Positions 46,137-54,090 of a DNA stretch of 64,000 nucleotides are shown piece after piece; positions within the stretch are counted from its first letter, which is position 1; every line of letters starts with the position of its first letter. Under the pieces are notes generated by a model. It saw only the letters and a program-made list of their open reading frames with translations. It had not been told where the DNA came from and searched no databases. Origin of the DNA: Aestuariivirga litoralis (GTDB lineage: Bacteria > Pseudomonadota > Alphaproteobacteria > Rhizobiales > Aestuariivirgaceae); NCBI RefSeq assembly GCF_003234965.1, contig NZ_QKVK01000004.1, forward strand, positions 124,001 through 188,000. The letters run 5' to 3'. The translations under genes and the position numbers were made by a program.

Positions 46137-47177
46137 ATGGCGCGTTCGGCTGGCATGAGCCTGGCCCCGCGCGCGTGTTCCACCACACTCGCTTCGATCG
46201 CCTCGGCCCTTCTCGTGGGGGCCGGCGCAAGGGCGCTGCGGCGCGCGCTGGGCCCCCGAACCGGCCGGCCGCTGCCGCGCAGGGCGTCAACCCGGGAACA
46301 GGCCCGCCCGAAACAGGCGGCGGGCTGGTGGGAGATGCTCAAGCGTACCTATGCGGAGGTGAACAAGGACCGGGTGCAGGCGGTGGCGGGGGGCGTCACC
46401 TTCTACGGCCTCCTGTCGCTGTTCCCGGCAATCACGGTGCTGGTTTCGCTCTATGGGCTCATCGCCGATCCCCAGTCCATTTCGCTGCACCTCGCGGCGC
46501 TGGGTACCATCGTGCCCGAGGGCGGGCTCACCATCATCGGCGAGCATGTGACGCGCCTCACCGGGGCCGACCAGTCGAAGCTGGGCATTGCCGCCATGAT
46601 CGGGCTGCTCGTGGCGCTGTGGAGCGCCAACGCCGCCATGAAGGCGATGATGGAAGCGCTCAACATTGCCCATGACACGGAGGAAAGGCGGGGCTTCGTG
46701 GTCCTGAACCTCGTGTCGCTGGGCTTCACGCTGGGTGCCATCATCTGCCTCATCGTCATGATCACGGCCATTGCCGTGGTGCCGGCGATCCTGGCGCTGT
46801 TCAACCTCGGCCCGCTGGGTGACGTGCTGTTGTGGGCCGGGCGCTGGCCGGCGATGCTGGTGCTGGCGGGGCTTGCGCTGGCCGTGCTCTACCAGTGGGG
46901 GCCGAGCCGCCCGGACGTGGCGTGGCGCTGGGTCACCCCCGGCAGCGCCCTGGCCTCGATCGCGCTGCTGGTCTTTTCGATGCTGTTCTCGTGGTATGCC
47001 GCGAACATCGCCAACTACAACGGCACCTATGGCTCGCTTGGCGCGGTGATCGGCTTCCTGATCTGGATGTGGCTGTCGACAACCATCATCCTGGTGGGCG
47101 CCGAACTCAATGCCGTGGTCGAGGCGGCCGGCCGACTGCAGGGCACGCGGAGCGGGGACGGAGGGACGAGACGATGA
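46137..47177 (+). CDS. YihY/BrkB family inner-membrane protein
   Basis: A 346-residue protein of the YihY (virulence factor BrkB) family with about six membrane segments (about 87-110, 158-178, 200-225, 240-260, 280-300, 310-335) and the family motif AGGVTFYGLLSLFPAI. Role unknown. The start could be further downstream, since the first 65 residues have low complexity and no conserved start is visible. The next gene, convergent, ends immediately after its stop. Confidence 0.85.
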   Translation: MARSAGMSLAPRACSTTLASIASALLVGAGARALRRALGPRTGRPLPRRASTREQARPKQAAGWWEMLKRTYAEVNKDRVQAVAGGVTFYGLLSLFPAITVLVSLYGLIADPQSISLHLAALGTIVPEGGLTIIGEHVTRLTGADQSKLGIAAMIGLLVALWSANAAMKAMMEALNIAHDTEERRGFVVLNLVSLGFTLGAIICLIVMITAIAVVPAILALFNLGPLGDVLLWAGRWPAMLVLAGLALAVLYQWGPSRPDVAWRWVTPGSALASIALLVFSMLFSWYAANIANYNGTYGSLGAVIGFLIWMWLSTTIILVGAELNAVVEAAGRLQGTRSGDGGTRR

Positions 47178-47363
47178 TCAGTGGGCGGCGGATGCCCGGC
47201 GCGCTTCGGCCCGCGCAATGGCGGCCTCGGCGCGGGAAATGATCTCCGGATTGCCGGTGGCCACCGCATTCCACAGGAAGGCCCGCACCACCGCGGGGTG
47301 GTTCAGGTGCTCGGCGACGTCGAATTGCCGCCCGGCCGTCACGTTCGAATCATCAGCCTTCAT
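47178..47363 (-). CDS. Short antitoxin-like protein (addiction-module antidote N-terminus)
   Basis: A 61-residue protein: FDVAEHLNHPAVVRAFLWNA, then ATGNPEIISRAEAAIARAEA. This matches the first part of addiction-module antidote proteins (DxAxxLxxxxxxxxxLxxAxxxGDPxxIxxALxxIARAxG), which normally continue with a helix-turn-helix of 40 residues. That part is missing, and no toxin gene is adjacent. It may be a truncated relic. Its stop lies directly next to the stop of the YihY gene. Confidence 0.5.
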   Translation of the reverse strand: MKADDSNVTAGRQFDVAEHLNHPAVVRAFLWNAVATGNPEIISRAEAAIARAEARRASAAH

Positions 47364-47433
47364 GCCGCCAGTATGGCGCGGCGGCGGAATCTGAACAGGG
47401 CCTCCGCGTCACATATGCACAGCGGCCTATGCC

Positions 47434-47721
47434 TCAGTTCGGCAGTTCGGCAACCTCTGCAGTGCGCTTGCGCTTGTCATAGAGGCAGGCGAAGCGGGCG
47501 GGAGCGTTCTTCATGTGAGGCTGCGGCCAGAGCCCGTCGATGATCACCAGCACCTTGTCCTCGAAGTCTACGGGCCTGCCCGCCCTGGCCTTCTTGAGAT
47601 CGCTGGTCTTCAGGCAGGCCGCCGCGGCGCGCTTGTGAAGCTCCGCCCAGGCGTCCGGGGAGGAGGCCTGGGCCGAACCGGCAAGCAGGCCGAGGGCAAG
47701 GAGGGGGGCGAGCGCCTTCAT
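47434..47721 (-). CDS. Hypothetical secreted protein
   Basis: A 95-residue protein with a signal peptide (MKALAPLLALGLLAGSAQA) and a small domain with two Cys (ACLKTSDLKK and ARFACLYDKRKR), compatible with one disulfide. No family recognised. ATG 47721 chosen from the signal peptide; it is 11 bases downstream of the aldehyde dehydrogenase stop and may be co-transcribed. Confidence 0.65.
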   Translation of the reverse strand: MKALAPLLALGLLAGSAQASSPDAWAELHKRAAAACLKTSDLKKARAGRPVDFEDKVLVIIDGLWPQPHMKNAPARFACLYDKRKRTAEVAELPN

Positions 47722-47732
47722 GTCTTCCCCCG

Positions 47733-49214
47733 TCACAACTGGATGAAGGTGTTCTTCACCTGGCAATACTTGTCCATGGCGTGGAGCGACTTGTCGCGCC
47801 CGATGCCGGACTGCTTGTAGCCGCCGAAGGGGTTGGTGATGTCGGAGCCCCAGACATTGTTGACCACCACCGTGCCCGCCTTCAGCCGCCGCGCCAGGCG
47901 GTGGGCGCGGCTCACGTCGCGGGTCCAGAGATTAGCCTGCAGGCCATAGATCGAGTCGTTCGCGATCCGCACCGCCTCATCCTCGTCCTTGAAGGTGACG
48001 GCGACGACCACCGGGCCGAAGATCTCCTCCTGGGCAATCTTCATGTCGTTCTTCACGTCGGTGAAGACCGTGGGCTCGATATAGGCGCCGCCAGTGTCCC
48101 TCCGCGCCTGCGCGCCGCCCGCCGCGATGGTGGCGCCTTCCTTGCGGCCGGCTTCGATATAGCCCAGCACACGGTTCATCTGGTCGGTGTCGACGACCGC
48201 ACCCATCGACGTATCGGGGTCGAGCGGGTCGGCGGGTGTCCAGGGCTTTGCGTGTTTGGCAACGAGGGCCACGAACTCGTCCCTGATCCTGTCCTCGACG
48301 AGGATGCGGGTCGGCGCATTGCAGCTCTGGCCGGAATTGTAGAACACGCCGTCGGCCGAGGTCTTGGCGATGTGCTCGAGGTTGCCTGCATCGGCGAAGA
48401 CGATGTTGGGCGACTTGCCGCCGGTCTCGAGCGAGACATGCTTCATGTTGGATTCACCCGCATAGCGCAGGAAGTATTTTCCCACGACGGTCGAGCCGGT
48501 GAAGGCCACCATGTCGACGTCCATGTGCCGGCCCAGCGCCTGGCCCGCCGTCTCGCCGAAGCCGGGGAGGACCTGCAGAACGCCATCGGGAATGCCCGCT
48601 TCGGCCGCGAGCTCGGCAATGCGGATGGCGGTCAGGGGCGACTGCTCGGCGGGTTTCAGGATGATCGAGTTGCCGGTGGCCAGTGCGGGCCCCAGCTTCC
48701 ACGAAGCCATCATCAGGGGATAGTTCCACGGCACCACCGCGGCCACGACGCCGATCGGTTCCCGCGTGATGAGCGAGACGGAGTCGGGCCGGTAGGGTGC
48801 GACCTCGTCATAGACCTTGTCGGCCGCCTCGGCATACCACTGGATCGCCTGGATCGACCCTGGTATGTCGCCGCCGGCGGAGGACGAGATGGGCTTGCCC
48901 ATGTCGAGCGTTTCGAGCAGCGCCAGCTCGTCCTTGTGCTTGACCATCAGTTCGGCGAACTTGAGCATCACCTTCTTGCGCTTGCCCGGGTGGCAGGCGG
49001 ACCAGGAACCCTTCTCGAACACGGCGCGCGCCGCGGCCACCGCCCGGTTCACGTCCTCGGCATCGCATTCGGCCACCTTGGTCAACACCCGGCCATCGAT
49101 GGGGGAGATGCAGTCGAAGGTCTTGCCCGACGCCGCGGCCACGTACTTGCCGTTGATGAAGGCCTGGTTACGGAAGCTGAGGCTGGGGATCATGGCGCGG
49201 TAGTCGACAGGCAT
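47733..49214 (-). CDS. PuuC-like aldehyde dehydrogenase
   Basis: A 493-residue NAD(P)-dependent dehydrogenase. Catalytic Cys is in GQSCNAPTRILVE, general-base Glu in VSLETGGKSPNIVFAD, and the nucleotide motif VAFTGSTVVGK is present. The N-terminal FINGKYVAAASGKTF and the C-terminal FGGYKQSGIGRDKSLHAMDKY resemble gamma-glutamyl-gamma-aminobutyraldehyde dehydrogenase (PuuC). Polyamine catabolism would fit the omega-aminotransferase at 3090, but the genes are far apart and no other puu genes are here. Related aldehyde oxidation is equally possible. Confidence 0.85.
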   Translation of the reverse strand: MPVDYRAMIPSLSFRNQAFINGKYVAAASGKTFDCISPIDGRVLTKVAECDAEDVNRAVAAARAVFEKGSWSACHPGKRKKVMLKFAELMVKHKDELALLETLDMGKPISSSAGGDIPGSIQAIQWYAEAADKVYDEVAPYRPDSVSLITREPIGVVAAVVPWNYPLMMASWKLGPALATGNSIILKPAEQSPLTAIRIAELAAEAGIPDGVLQVLPGFGETAGQALGRHMDVDMVAFTGSTVVGKYFLRYAGESNMKHVSLETGGKSPNIVFADAGNLEHIAKTSADGVFYNSGQSCNAPTRILVEDRIRDEFVALVAKHAKPWTPADPLDPDTSMGAVVDTDQMNRVLGYIEAGRKEGATIAAGGAQARRDTGGAYIEPTVFTDVKNDMKIAQEEIFGPVVVAVTFKDEDEAVRIANDSIYGLQANLWTRDVSRAHRLARRLKAGTVVVNNVWGSDITNPFGGYKQSGIGRDKSLHAMDKYCQVKNTFIQL

Positions 49215-49266
49215 GGGTCTCTCCGGGGTTGAGCGGAATTCACGCTACAGTAGGCCGCAAAATGCG

Positions 49267-49294
49267 AAAGGCACCGCCCGGGGGCGATGCCTTT
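49267..49294 (-). terminator. Intrinsic terminator after rpmG
   Basis: On the minus strand AAAGGCATCGCCC pairs with GGGCGGTGCCTTT (one U-G wobble) with a 2-base loop. It begins 26 bases after the rpmG stop. Short T content follows. Confidence 0.55.
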
Positions 49295-49319
49295 TCGACT
49301 GAAACCGGTGGGGCCAAGA

Positions 49320-49487
49320 TTACTTGATCTTGGTTTCCTTGAACTCGACGTGCTTCCTCGCGACGGGGTCGTACTTCTTGAACGACAGCTTGTCGGTCTT
49401 GGTGCGCGAGTTCTTCTTGGTCACGTAGAAGTAGCCAGTGTCGGCAGACGACGCCAGCTTGATCTTGATCACATTGCCTTTGGCCAT
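49320..49487 (-). CDS. rpmG: 50S ribosomal protein L33
   Basis: A 55-residue basic protein: [20 protein letters not shown], then [20 protein letters not shown] and the conserved end [12 protein letters not shown]. It has no cysteine, so it is the zinc-free C-minus form of L33. Part of the usual DUF983-NUDIX-rpmG group, each on the minus strand. Confidence 0.95.
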   Translation of the reverse strand: MAKGNVIKIKLASSADTGYFYVTKKNSRTKTDKLSFKKYDPVARKHVEFKETKIK

Positions 49488-49541
49488 AATGGTCTCCAAA
49501 ACGGGGATTTGGTGGGGATAGACCCGAATTGGCCGGCAAAG

Positions 49542-50240
49542 TCAAGGCGCGGGGGAAATCTCGTCCTCGACCCAGGTCTTGCCCCGGTAATACTGGAAGG
49601 AGGCGGCACAATCCTGGGGTGGGAGGCGGCCCTGGTCGAGGAAGGGTTTCAGCCGTTTCAGGGCGTCGATGGTGATGAGCGGCAGGTCCAGCGACGCGAT
49701 CTCGTCGAGCGTCAGCCAGGACAGGGTGAGGAGTTCGCCCCCGCCATCATGGTGCGGCTGGTCGATGTTGGAGAGGTTCTCGGCATCGGCCACGAAAAAC
49801 CGGGAATCATAGCGCCGTGTGCGGCCGGGGGGCGTGATCGCCCGCATGAACAGGGTGAGGCCGGAGAGGTCCGGGGCATCCTCCAGCCGCGCGCGGCCGA
49901 AGAGCAGGCCCGCTTCCTCCCAGGTCTCGCGCACCGCGGCATAGGCGAGGCCGCGGGCCCGGGTCTCGGTCGGCTTGCCGCGCATGCGGTGGAGAAGCTT
50001 GGCCAGCGTCGCGGGGTGCAGGTCACGGCCGGGCTTCACCCGGCAGTCGGCGGCATCGAGGCGGCCACCGGGGAAGACGTATTTGTTGGGCATGAAGGCA
50101 TGGCCCTGGGCGCGCTGGCCCATCAGGATGCGGGGCGCGCCCGTGCCACGCCGCACCAGCATGAGGGTGGCCGAGTCCTTCGGTTTCAGCACCTTGGCAT
50201 GGACCTTGGAGCCGGCAAATTCAGGGTGGTCGTAGCTCAT
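49542..50240 (-). CDS. NUDIX hydrolase
   Basis: A 232-residue NUDIX protein. The catalytic helix AAVRETWEEAGLLFG has the REx2EE signature, but it lies far after the first GG turn (FPGGRLDAAD), leaving an insertion of about 40 residues, as in the NUDT19-like subgroup. Substrate probably a nucleoside-diphosphate derivative or CoA ester; not deducible. ATG 50240 overlaps the DUF983 stop by four bases. Confidence 0.85.
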   Translation of the reverse strand: MSYDHPEFAGSKVHAKVLKPKDSATLMLVRRGTGAPRILMGQRAQGHAFMPNKYVFPGGRLDAADCRVKPGRDLHPATLAKLLHRMRGKPTETRARGLAYAAVRETWEEAGLLFGRARLEDAPDLSGLTLFMRAITPPGRTRRYDSRFFVADAENLSNIDQPHHDGGGELLTLSWLTLDEIASLDLPLITIDALKRLKPFLDQGRLPPQDCAASFQYYRGKTWVEDEISPAP

Positions 50241-50668
50241 GGACCGGCCGGCTGGCCCTCGTCCCGGTGGGCCGGGTCGAAGCCATGCATGCGCAGCGCC
50301 CATTGCAACCCGACGATGGCGCCCTTGACGGCCGGCATCAGCGCGAAGGTCATGGACAGGGTGACGGCGGTCCACAGCATGAAGTGGACCGAGACGTCCG
50401 GATGCCAGATCTTCTCCACCACGAGCACGAGCGGCACCACGATGTGGCCGACGATCATCATGGTGAAATAGGGCGGCGCGTCATCCGCACGCTGGTGGTG
50501 CAGTTCCTCGCCGCAGGAGGCGCAGGTGTCGGCGACCTTGAGGTACTTGCCGAAGATCCGCCCCTCGCCGCAGGCCGGGCAGGAACAGGTGAAGCCACGC
50601 CACATGGCCTGCTTCCAGGACCGGGGTTCCGGGAGGGCGAGGGCGGGGGAGTCGAGGGTGAGGGTCAT
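50237..50668 (-). CDS. DUF983 family protein
   Basis: A 143-residue protein. Two Cys pairs at the N-terminus (CPACGEGRIFGKYLKV and TCASCGEELHH) look like a zinc ribbon, and two membrane helices follow (about 72-90 and 94-120). DUF983 genes commonly sit in front of NUDIX and rpmG in Hyphomicrobiales. Role unknown. Confidence 0.85.
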   Translation of the reverse strand: MTLTLDSPALALPEPRSWKQAMWRGFTCSCPACGEGRIFGKYLKVADTCASCGEELHHQRADDAPPYFTMMIVGHIVVPLVLVVEKIWHPDVSVHFMLWTAVTLSMTFALMPAVKGAIVGLQWALRMHGFDPAHRDEGQPAGP

Positions 50669-50835
50669 GGCAGCGAGGATGGGGGCTCAAACTTGCAAAT
50701 TGAAGGCGGTTTTGCCCCGCGCGACGGTCTGCCGCAAGTGCCAAGCCGCCCGGCCCTGGCGGGGCCGCCGATTCCCCGGTGTGCCGGACCAGCCTTTTGT
50801 TGCGCCTGAAAGCAGCCGGGGAGATGAAATTCCGG

Positions 50836-50865
50836 TTGTCATTTGATACCGATCATCTGTTATCG
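50836..50865 (+). promoter_or_regulatory. Predicted promoter of the TRAP transporter operon
   Basis: TTGTCA at 50836-50841, 18 bases, TTATCG at 50860-50865, 40 bases before the ATG. The spacer contains the dyad TGAT ACCG ATCA, which could be an operator. Confidence 0.45.
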
Positions 50866-50905
50866 TTGCGTCATGGACGGATAGGGCCTGGAGCGCGTTC
50901 GGCGA

Positions 50906-51445
50906 ATGCTTGCATTGTTGTCCTTTTCCCGCGGCATCGATCGGCTCAGCCAGGCGGCGGCCGTCGTGGCCTCCGTGCTGTGCTTCGTCAGCTGCTTCAT
51001 CAGTGCGGCCAACGCCCTGTCGCGTTACCTGTTCGATGCTTCCTCAAATGCCTGGCTGGAAATCCAGTGGCAGATGTTCGCCGGAACCTTCCTGCTGGGG
51101 GCCGCCTGGGTGCTGAAGCTCAACGAGCATGTCCGCGTCGATCTCGTCTATGGCAGCCTGTCGCCGCGTTCCAAGGCCAAGGTCGACATTTTCGGCTTCC
51201 TGTTCTTCTTCTTCCCCTTCTGCCTGGTGATGCTGGACATGACCATTCCGTGGTTCCTGCGCAGCTACTGGTCGGGGGAGGGCTCCGCCAATGCCGGCGG
51301 GCTGCCGGTGTGGCCGGTGAAGGGCCTGCTGCCGGTGGGCTTTGCGCTGCTCCTGCTGCAGGGGATTTCCGAACTGGTGAAGCGCGTCGCCGTGCTGCGC
51401 GGCACCGGCGAGGTGGCGCTGAGCTACGAGCGGCCGCTGCAATGA
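50906..51445 (+). CDS. TRAP transporter small permease (DctQ-type)
   Basis: A 179-residue membrane protein with four helices (about 15-35, 52-68, 90-112, 138-158), as expected for the small TRAP subunit. Short periplasmic loops and LKLNEHVRVDLVYG fit the family. It docks the large permease at 51461 and the binding protein at 52909. First gene of the operon. Confidence 0.88.
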   Translation: MLALLSFSRGIDRLSQAAAVVASVLCFVSCFISAANALSRYLFDASSNAWLEIQWQMFAGTFLLGAAWVLKLNEHVRVDLVYGSLSPRSKAKVDIFGFLFFFFPFCLVMLDMTIPWFLRSYWSGEGSANAGGLPVWPVKGLLPVGFALLLLQGISELVKRVAVLRGTGEVALSYERPLQ

Positions 51446-51460
51446 CGAAGGGGCCCGCAG

Positions 51461-52873
51461 GTGCTTGATTACGGCCTCCTTGCGCCTGCCATGTTCGCAG
51501 GCCTCATCCTGTTCCTGCTCATCGGCTTTCCGGTGGCCTTTTCGCTGGCGTCGCTCGGGCTGTTCTTCGGGTTCCTCGCGATCGAGGCCAATTACTTCGG
51601 CGTCGCGTTCATGCAGGCGCTGCCGGCGCGCGTCTTCGGCATCATGTCGAACGAGCTCCTGCTGGCCATTCCCTTCTTCACGCTGATGGGCGTGGTGCTG
51701 GAGCGCTCGGGGCTGGCGGAAGACCTGATGGAAGGCTTTGGCCAGCTCTTCGGCTCGATGCCGGGCGGGCTTGCCCAGGCCGTCATCTTCGTCGGCGCCA
51801 TCCTTGGCGCCATCACCGGCACGGTGGCGGCCAGCGTCATCGCCATCGGCATGATCTCGATCCCGATCATGATGAAATATGGCTATGACATGAAGATCGG
51901 CACCGGGGTGATCGCCGCCTCCGGCACCATCACCCAGGTCATCCCGCCATCCCTCGTGCTGATCGTGCTCGCCTTCCAGCTCGGGGTGCCGGTGGGCGAC
52001 ATGTATCTGGGTGCCATCGGTCCCTCGATCCTGCAGGTGCTGCTGTTCTCGGCCTTCATCCTGCTCGTCTCGATCTTCCAGCCGCAGCGCGTGCCCGCCC
52101 TGCCGCCGGAAGCCCGCAGCCTGAGGGGGCGGGCCCTGTGGTCCAAGCTCGCCTGGGGCATGGTGCCGTCGCTGGTGCTGATCTTCCTCGTGCTGGGCAC
52201 CATCTTCCTCGGCATCGCCTCGCCCACGGAGGCGGGCGCCATGGGCTCCATGGGGGCGATCCTGCTGGCGCTGGCGCATCGCCGCTTCAACTGGCGCATG
52301 CTGCGGGAATCGGCCGACGGCACCATGCGCATCACCACCATGGTGATCTTCATCCTCATCGGCGCCACGGTGTTCAGCCTGGTGTTCCAGGGAGTGAATG
52401 GCGGCAAGTGGATCGAGCACCTGCTGAGCCACATTCCGGGCGGGCGCCTGGGCTTCCTGATCTTCATCAACGTCTTCATCTTCTTCATCGCCTTCTTCCT
52501 CGATTTCTTCGAGATCGTGTTCATCATCGTGCCGCTGCTGATCCCCACGGCCCATGCGCTCGACATCGACCTGATCTGGCTTGGCGTGCTGCTCTGCGTG
52601 AACATGCAGACGGCCTTCATGCACCCGCCCTTCGGCTTCGCGCTGTTCTATCTCCGCGGCATCGCGCCGCCGGAGATCAAGAGCCGCGACATCTATCTGG
52701 GCTCCATCCCCTGGATCATCCTGCAGCTGATCCTGGTGGCGCTGATCATCTCGTTTCCGGAGATCGTCGATTACTGGATCACCAAGGCGGCGAAGCTCGA
52801 TGACGCGGGCGTGCAGCAGCAGCTGAACGACATCGAGATGCCGACCATCGCCCCGCTCGACCTCAACCCGTGA
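51461..52873 (+). CDS. TRAP transporter large permease (DctM-type)
   Basis: A 470-residue protein with about twelve membrane helices and family motifs such as MSNELLLAIPFFTLMGVVLERSG, GGLAQAVIFVGAILGAITGTVAAS and SPTEAGAMG. It forms the Na+-driven transport core. GTG start at 51461, with the small permease stop 16 bases upstream. The closely following binding protein indicates one transcript. Confidence 0.92.
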   Translation: MLDYGLLAPAMFAGLILFLLIGFPVAFSLASLGLFFGFLAIEANYFGVAFMQALPARVFGIMSNELLLAIPFFTLMGVVLERSGLAEDLMEGFGQLFGSMPGGLAQAVIFVGAILGAITGTVAASVIAIGMISIPIMMKYGYDMKIGTGVIAASGTITQVIPPSLVLIVLAFQLGVPVGDMYLGAIGPSILQVLLFSAFILLVSIFQPQRVPALPPEARSLRGRALWSKLAWGMVPSLVLIFLVLGTIFLGIASPTEAGAMGSMGAILLALAHRRFNWRMLRESADGTMRITTMVIFILIGATVFSLVFQGVNGGKWIEHLLSHIPGGRLGFLIFINVFIFFIAFFLDFFEIVFIIVPLLIPTAHALDIDLIWLGVLLCVNMQTAFMHPPFGFALFYLRGIAPPEIKSRDIYLGSIPWIILQLILVALIISFPEIVDYWITKAAKLDDAGVQQQLNDIEMPTIAPLDLNP

Positions 52874-52908
52874 TTTTTTGTGAAGCCAGCAATGAAACAG
52901 GGAGGACC

Positions 52909-54006
52909 ATGACGATGATGAAGAGACGCTATCTGCTGAAGGCCGCCGCCGCCGGCTCGCTGGCAACCGCCATTGCCACGCCGGCAATCGCCCAGTCATC
53001 ACCGAAGATCAGCTGGCGGCTGACCTCGGGCTTTCCCAAGACACTCGACACGATCTACGGTGCGGCGGAGGAATTCACCAGGATCGTGTCGGACGCGACG
53101 GACGGCAATTTCCAGATCCAGGCCTTCGCCGCGGGCGAGATCGTGCCCATGCCGGAGGCGGCCGACACGGTGGCGGCGGGAACCGTCGAGATGGCCCATA
53201 CGGCGAGCTACTATTACTGGGGCAAGAACGCTGCCTATGCGCTGGGCACCGCCATTCCCTTCGGCCTCAACGCCCGCGGCATGAACGCCTGGTACTACCA
53301 TGGCGGCGGCATCGACCTGATGAACGAGTTCTATCACACCCAGGGCCTGCACGTGTTCCCCGGTGGCAATACCGGCGTTCAGATGGGCGGCTGGTGGCGC
53401 AAGGAGATCAAGTCGCTGGAAGATCTCCAGGGCGTCAAGATGCGCATCGGCGGCATGGGCGGCAAGGTGATGGAAGCACTCGGCGTCGTTCCCCAGCAGA
53501 TTCCCGGCGGCGAGATCTACCCGGCGCTCGAACGCGGCGCCATCGACGCGGCCGAGTGGGTGGGGCCCTATGACGACGAGAAGCTGGGGCTGAACAAGGT
53601 GGCGTCCTATTACTACTATCCCGGCTTCTGGGAAGGCGGACCCACCCTCAACTTCATGATCAACCTGGCCAAGTGGAACGAGCTGCCGAAGTCCTACCAG
53701 GCGATCATCGCCACCGCGGCAGCCACGGCCAACCAGTCGATGCTGGCGAAATATGATGCCAAGAATCCCGGTGCCCTGAAGTCGCTCATCGCCGGCGGCG
53801 CGCAGCTGCGCCCCTTCCCGGAAGACATGATGAGCAAGGCCTTCGAAGTCTCGAATGCGCTCTATGCGAAGCTGTCGGCCGAGAACCCGGACTTCAAGAA
53901 GATCTATGACAACCAGGTCGCCTTCCGCAACCAGGCCAACATGTGGAACCAGGTGGCGGAGCTGAGCTTCGACGTCTTCATGATCCGCAACCGCCCGAAG
54001 GGGTGA
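52909..54006 (+). CDS. TRAP substrate-binding protein, TakP-like (alpha-keto acid type)
   Basis: A 365-residue exported binding protein. The signal has RR followed by a hydrophobic stretch (MKRRYLLKAAAAGSLATAIA), a probable Tat type. The carboxylate-binding arginine is in the conserved GVKMRIGGMGGKVMEALG, typical of the TakP branch binding 2-oxo acids with a divalent cation. IDAAEWVGPYDDEKLGL and the end also match TakP-like proteins. GGAGG sits three bases before ATG 52909; ATG 52915 has better spacing. Actual ligand not deducible. Confidence 0.88.
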   Translation: MTMMKRRYLLKAAAAGSLATAIATPAIAQSSPKISWRLTSGFPKTLDTIYGAAEEFTRIVSDATDGNFQIQAFAAGEIVPMPEAADTVAAGTVEMAHTASYYYWGKNAAYALGTAIPFGLNARGMNAWYYHGGGIDLMNEFYHTQGLHVFPGGNTGVQMGGWWRKEIKSLEDLQGVKMRIGGMGGKVMEALGVVPQQIPGGEIYPALERGAIDAAEWVGPYDDEKLGLNKVASYYYYPGFWEGGPTLNFMINLAKWNELPKSYQAIIATAAATANQSMLAKYDAKNPGALKSLIAGGAQLRPFPEDMMSKAFEVSNALYAKLSAENPDFKKIYDNQVAFRNQANMWNQVAELSFDVFMIRNRPKG

Positions 54007-54026
54007 GACGACGGCAAGGTGCATGT

Positions 54027-54053
54027 CGCCCCGCTCCCAGTCCGGGCGGGGCG
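54027..54053 (+). terminator. Hairpin downstream of the TRAP operon
   Basis: CGCCCCGC at 54027-54034 pairs with GCGGGGCG at 54046-54053 around an 11-base loop. It lies between the convergent TRAP operon and rnr, with no T-run. Confidence 0.4.
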
Positions 54054-54090
54054 GCGCATCACCTGCGGAAGAAAGTGGGATTGTGGAAGG

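Noticed and set aside
51044-53002. 652-codon minus-strand open frame opposite the TRAP permease
   Set aside because: Composition dominated by His, Gln, Asp and Arg; it mirrors the TRAP genes and has no recognisable domain.
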